A stretch of 6,217 nucleotides of DNA from Candidatus Woesearchaeota archaeon (GTDB lineage Archaea; Nanobdellota; Nanobdellia; Woesearchaeales; WAPJ01): positions 1-6,217 of the forward strand of contig WAPJ01000074.1 in assembly GCA_015520785.1 (NCBI GenBank), written 5' to 3'. The position numbers were made by a program, and so were the translations under genes. Positions 4,720 to 6,217 of the stretch are shown here, one piece after another. The notes under the pieces were generated by a model. It saw only the letters and a list, made by a program, of their open reading frames with translations, was not told the origin of the DNA and searched no databases. Every line of letters begins with the position of its first letter. The first letter of the stretch is position 1.

Positions 4720-5043
4720 TTATGGGAAGAGGAGGCGTTCAAGCGACTTCCGCACAGGCTCCTTCGCAGGATCCAGCAGCACACGCGCAACACGGCCTAC
4801 AACATACGCACTAGCCGCGGTAAGCACTGTTAAGACGCTATCCCCTGCCAGCCGTCTGCCAGAGGCCTTCCCCGTCTCACGCCCACCGCCAAGCAGATAG
4901 CCAAGGCCGAGAGCAGCACTCCCAACACTCAACGTATCGTACGCAGGGAGCTCTTCAGCGAAAAAGCCAGAGGCGAATGGCACGACAGCCACCGTTGTAA
5001 AATACGCTGCAAAACCCCTCGTGGAAAGATAAGATGGCTTCAT
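4720..5043 (-). CDS. Small integral membrane protein of unknown function (paralogue A)
   Basis: I do not recognise a named family. The product is 107 residues from ATG at 5043. Three hydrophobic segments are visible: about 11-29 (aromatic and Ala/Val-rich), 37-53 (rich in Gly, Ala and Leu) and 69-90. The second and third are joined by a charged loop, RETGKASGRRLAGD (55-68). The C-terminal tail is basic and ends ERLLFP. Start choice: the frame opens 21 codons earlier, but that part would read through the TATA box, while GGTGAT at 5055-5050 lies six bases before this ATG. Its leader is nearly identical to that of the next gene upstream (5249-5704), and the two proteins share a TM-'A-x-EL'-TM-charged loop-TM layout, so they are likely diverged paralogues. 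It is followed by tfe on the same strand. No enzymatic motif is visible. Confidence 0.75.
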   Translation of the reverse strand: MKPSYLSTRGFAAYFTTVAVVPFASGFFAEELPAYDTLSVGSAALGLGYLLGGGRETGKASGRRLAGDSVLTVLTAASAYVVGRVARVLLDPAKEPVRKSLERLLFP

Positions 5044-5049
5044 ACACGC

Positions 5050-5055
5050 ATCACC
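5050..5055 (-). promoter_or_regulatory. Shine-Dalgarno of small membrane protein A
   Basis: GGTGAT lies six bases before ATG 5043. The whole string from GGTGAT through ATG differs by one base from the same stretch before the gene starting at 5704. It fixes the start against an upstream in-frame ATG at 5106. Confidence 0.65.
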
Positions 5056-5078
5056 AAGAAGAGAGACAGTCTCAACGC

Positions 5079-5088
5079 GTATAAAAAA
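5079..5088 (-). promoter_or_regulatory. TATA box of small membrane protein A
   Basis: TTTTTTATAC on the - strand is centred about 26 bases before 5057, predicting a leader of about 14 bases that just accommodates the GGTGAT ribosome-binding site. Confidence 0.6.
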
Positions 5089-5204
5089 GAAAAAGCTTCT
5101 TTTCACAATGAGAGAGTGAATGAAGCTCCTTGCACGGCAGCACCCCCTCGTTCTCCTACATCATACCACTCCTTTCAACAGGAGGATGCAATGCTGAGAT
5201 ACTC

Positions 5205-5245
5205 AAGAGAAAAAAAATAAAACGAAAGGAAAGAGGAAAAAGAAA
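5205..5245 (-). terminator. T-rich terminator after small membrane protein B
   Basis: On the - strand, directly after the stop codon at 5249, there is a T/C-rich stretch containing T8 at 5217-5210. The rest of the 142-base gap (5107-5248) holds only the promoter region of the next gene. A nine-codon + strand frame at 5191 follows AGGAGG but is too small to call. Confidence 0.6.
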
Positions 5246-5248
5246 GTT

Positions 5249-5704
5249 TTATCCCTTTGTGAAATACGTGTGAAGTGCCTGGCCTACGCGATGGTACACT
5301 TCGCTTGCCAGGTAGGTAAGCATGCCTGCAACGCCAAGCCCAGCAAGCTCTTCCTGGAGGGATGCAGTGCTTCCAAACGCGCGTGCACGGTGGAGCAGGT
5401 GCGCTCCCCCTGTCACCATACTATACACGCCGCCAGCAAGGATAGCATAGTCCACCCACGGCTTTAGCTCGCGCGCATGCGCATATTCGATTCCCGCAGC
5501 AGTCGCTCCCGCAAAAGCAAGCACGCTTGCAAGATCGAACATAATTCTTGCAACCCCTTGACCCTCATGGTCCACATCAATCCAGTCTGCAATACGCTTC
5601 GAACGCTTTGCAGCAGCGTCAAGCACGCTTTCCAAGCCCCTACTCACTGGTGAGAGGGGAAAGCCTCGTGCAAGCAGTTCAACACCCTCTTCCAGCATGC
5701 TCAT
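5249..5704 (-). CDS. Small integral membrane protein of unknown function (paralogue B)
   Basis: I do not recognise a named family. The 151-residue product begins with a soluble, partly amphipathic region (1-50) that includes the basic cluster KRSKR (33-37) and the acidic stretch DWIDVDHEGQ (40-49). Three hydrophobic segments follow at about 52-73, 86-104 and 121-137. Between the last two lies HRARAFGSTASLQEE (105-119). The part from residue 51 on matches the layout of the smaller protein encoded at 4720-5043: a first span, then A-x-EL, a Gly/Ala-rich second span ending in a GG motif, a charged loop, then a third span with a Y-x(n)-V-x-R-V pattern. Start choice: GGTGAT at 5716-5711 lies six bases before the ATG; M3 is a weaker option. 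It is preceded by its own TTTAAG box. Membrane location is well supported; function is unknown. Confidence 0.78.
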   Translation of the reverse strand: MSMLEEGVELLARGFPLSPVSRGLESVLDAAAKRSKRIADWIDVDHEGQGVARIMFDLASVLAFAGATAAGIEYAHARELKPWVDYAILAGGVYSMVTGGAHLLHRARAFGSTASLQEELAGLGVAGMLTYLASEVYHRVGQALHTYFTKG

Positions 5705-5710
5705 ACACGT

Positions 5711-5716
5711 ATCACC
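5711..5716 (-). promoter_or_regulatory. Shine-Dalgarno of small membrane protein B
   Basis: GGTGAT six bases before ATG 5704. The 15-base string GGTGATACGTGTATG differs only at one position from that of the paralogue downstream. Confidence 0.65.
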
Positions 5717-5743
5717 TCAGACCGAAGAAGGCGCAAGTCGCTT

Positions 5744-5750
5744 CTTAAAC
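5744..5750 (-). promoter_or_regulatory. TATA-like box of small membrane protein B
   Basis: GTTTAAG on the - strand predicts a transcript start near 5720 and a leader of about 15 bases, matching the arrangement at the paralogous gene. Confidence 0.45.
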
Positions 5751-5783
5751 GTTCTCTTCCATCACCACACCTAAAAGGTAGAG

Positions 5784-5790
5784 AAAAAAA
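5784..5790 (-). terminator. T7 terminator downstream of the tRNA pair
   Basis: T7 on the - strand, about 64 bases after the tRNA-Ile 3' end, inside a T/C-rich tract that begins right after the tRNA. Earlier TTCTTTCCC runs at about 5806-5814 could also terminate. Confidence 0.5.
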
Positions 5791-5853
5791 GGAAACAGAT
5801 GAGGGAAAGAAGAGATTCTATGAAAGATCAAGGGTAGGGAAGGAGAGGGAATG

Positions 5854-5927
5854 TGGGCCCGGGGAGATTTGAACTCCCGACCTCTACCTTATCAGGGTAG
5901 CGCTCTACCAGGCTAAGCTACGGGCCC
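5854..5927 (-). tRNA. tRNA-Ile(GAU)
   Basis: A 74-base cloverleaf on the - strand. The acceptor stem GGGCCCG pairs fully with CGGGCCC, with discriminator A73. The D arm is GCTT/GAGC with a nine-base loop holding GG. The anticodon stem CTACC/GGTAG carries loop CTGATAA, so the anticodon is GAU. A five-base variable loop follows, and the T arm is GGGAG-TTCAAAT-CTCCC. CCA is not encoded. It is separated by ten bases from tRNA-Asn upstream and has no promoter of its own in that gap, so the two are almost certainly processed from one transcript. No intron is present. Confidence 0.97.
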
Positions 5928-5937
5928 ATGCCAAATG

Positions 5938-6010
5938 CGCCCCGGGCCAGACTCGAACTGGCGACCTCCTGGTTAACAGCCAGGCGCTCTGCCTGCTAAG
6001 CTACCGGGGC
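5938..6010 (-). tRNA. tRNA-Asn(GUU)
   Basis: A 73-base cloverleaf on the - strand. The acceptor stem GCCCCGG pairs fully with CCGGGGC, with discriminator G73 as expected for tRNA-Asn. The D arm is GCTT/GAGC. The anticodon stem CCTGG/CCAGG carries loop CTGTTAA (anticodon GUU). The T arm is GCCAG-TTCGAGT-CTGGC. CCA is not encoded and there is no intron. It is the first gene of the two-tRNA unit; the shared TATA box lies about 30 bases upstream. Confidence 0.97.
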
Positions 6011-6037
6011 ACTCCAGGACAGCACACGAGACGTTCT

Positions 6038-6043
6038 TTTAAA
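6038..6043 (-). promoter_or_regulatory. TATA box of the tRNA-Asn/tRNA-Ile unit
   Basis: TTTAAA on the - strand, centred about 26 bases before 6014, predicts a 5' extension of about four bases before mature tRNA-Asn. It lies within a few bases of the stop codon of the upstream gene (6048-6046). Confidence 0.65.
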
Positions 6044-6045
6044 GT

Positions 6046-6217
6046 TTATTCCTCTTGCTTCTGCCAGCCGTGCAAGCGCGACTGGCGTTCACCCCCTCCC
6101 ATGGGAGGAGTCTGATCGGAGAGGATACGTTCTACAAGCCTCCGGCCGAGCAAGCGTTCCGCTTCCTCACGGCGTGAGAGGATATCCTCCCTGCTGCGGA
6201 AGCCATGCCGTGCAAGC
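6046..6217 (-). CDS. C-terminal end of an unidentified protein, cut by window edge
   Basis: The - strand frame is open from the window edge to TAA at 6048-6046 and shows the last 56 residues. The visible part is strongly charged and probably helical: RHGFRSREDILSRREAERLL near its start, then a Gly/Pro-rich linker (PPMGGGE) and a tail RQSRLHGWQKQEE. I cannot name the family. The tail contains Q-x-x-L-x-x-W, which loosely resembles a PCNA-interacting peptide at the C-terminus of archaeal replication or repair proteins, but it lacks the second aromatic residue. A + strand frame through the same bases is also open; I favour the - strand because the stop falls just before a tRNA promoter and the composition looks protein-like. 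Confidence 0.5.
   Translation of the reverse strand, partial: LARHGFRSREDILSRREEAERLLGRRLVERILSDQTPPMGGGERQSRLHGWQKQEE

Noticed and set aside
5044..5106. Upstream ATG adding 21 residues to small membrane protein A.
   Set aside because: The extension would span the TATA box, and GGTGAT six bases before ATG 5043 matches the leader of the paralogue.
5181..5220. Nine-codon + strand frame following AGGAGG.
   Set aside because: Too short, in the terminator region of the opposite-strand gene, with no promoter evidence.
6033..6217. + strand frame open to the right window edge.
   Set aside because: It crosses the tRNA promoter on the opposite strand, has no start or ribosome-binding site, and the translation is Pro/Ser/Cys-rich; the - strand frame is more protein-like.
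1..6217. CRISPR array, insertion sequence or a complete new defence system.
   Set aside because: No regularly spaced repeats, transposase frames or effector-type gene clusters are visible on either strand.

Overview
The window is archaeal chromosome. It encodes transcription factor E (TFE), the chromatin protein Alba and a MIP18-family protein. Two tRNA genes lack an encoded CCA, and nearly every gene has a TTTAAA- or TATAAA-type box about 26 bases before a plausible transcript start. I cannot assign a lineage from the sequence alone. Small genes, many small intergenic promoters and an exported lysozyme-fold protein would fit a DPANN-type or other uncultivated archaeon, but that is inference.

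Layout, left to right. (1) A nearly complete AAA/DUF4143 ATPase on the + strand, cut at its N-terminus by the window edge. (2) A purine-rich (+ strand) gap holding the 3' signals of two convergent genes. (3) A HIT-family hydrolase on the - strand, divergent from a Tat-exported lytic-transglycosylase-like protein on the + strand; one A/T core may serve as TATA box for both. (4) A MIP18/DUF59 gene on the - strand whose 3' end overlaps the transglycosylase gene by 12 bp. (5) alba on the - strand, with an unusually long, structured leader. (6) A 401-base gene-free stretch holding the alba promoter, repeated palindromic motifs, a run of potential hairpins and the tfe 3' tract. (7) tfe on the - strand. 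(8) Two small multi-membrane-span proteins on the - strand, probably paralogous, with near-identical ribosome-binding leaders. (9) A tRNA-Asn(GUU)-tRNA-Ile(GAU) pair on the - strand. (10) The C-terminal end of an unidentified - strand gene.

The genes do not form one pathway. Most are housekeeping (chromatin, transcription initiation, Fe-S assembly, nucleotide hydrolysis, tRNA), and each has its own promoter. The unusual items are the exported transglycosylase-like protein, the membrane-protein pair with a shared leader, and the intricate alba upstream region, which might include a small divergent RNA. I found no CRISPR array, insertion sequence or complete new defence-type system.
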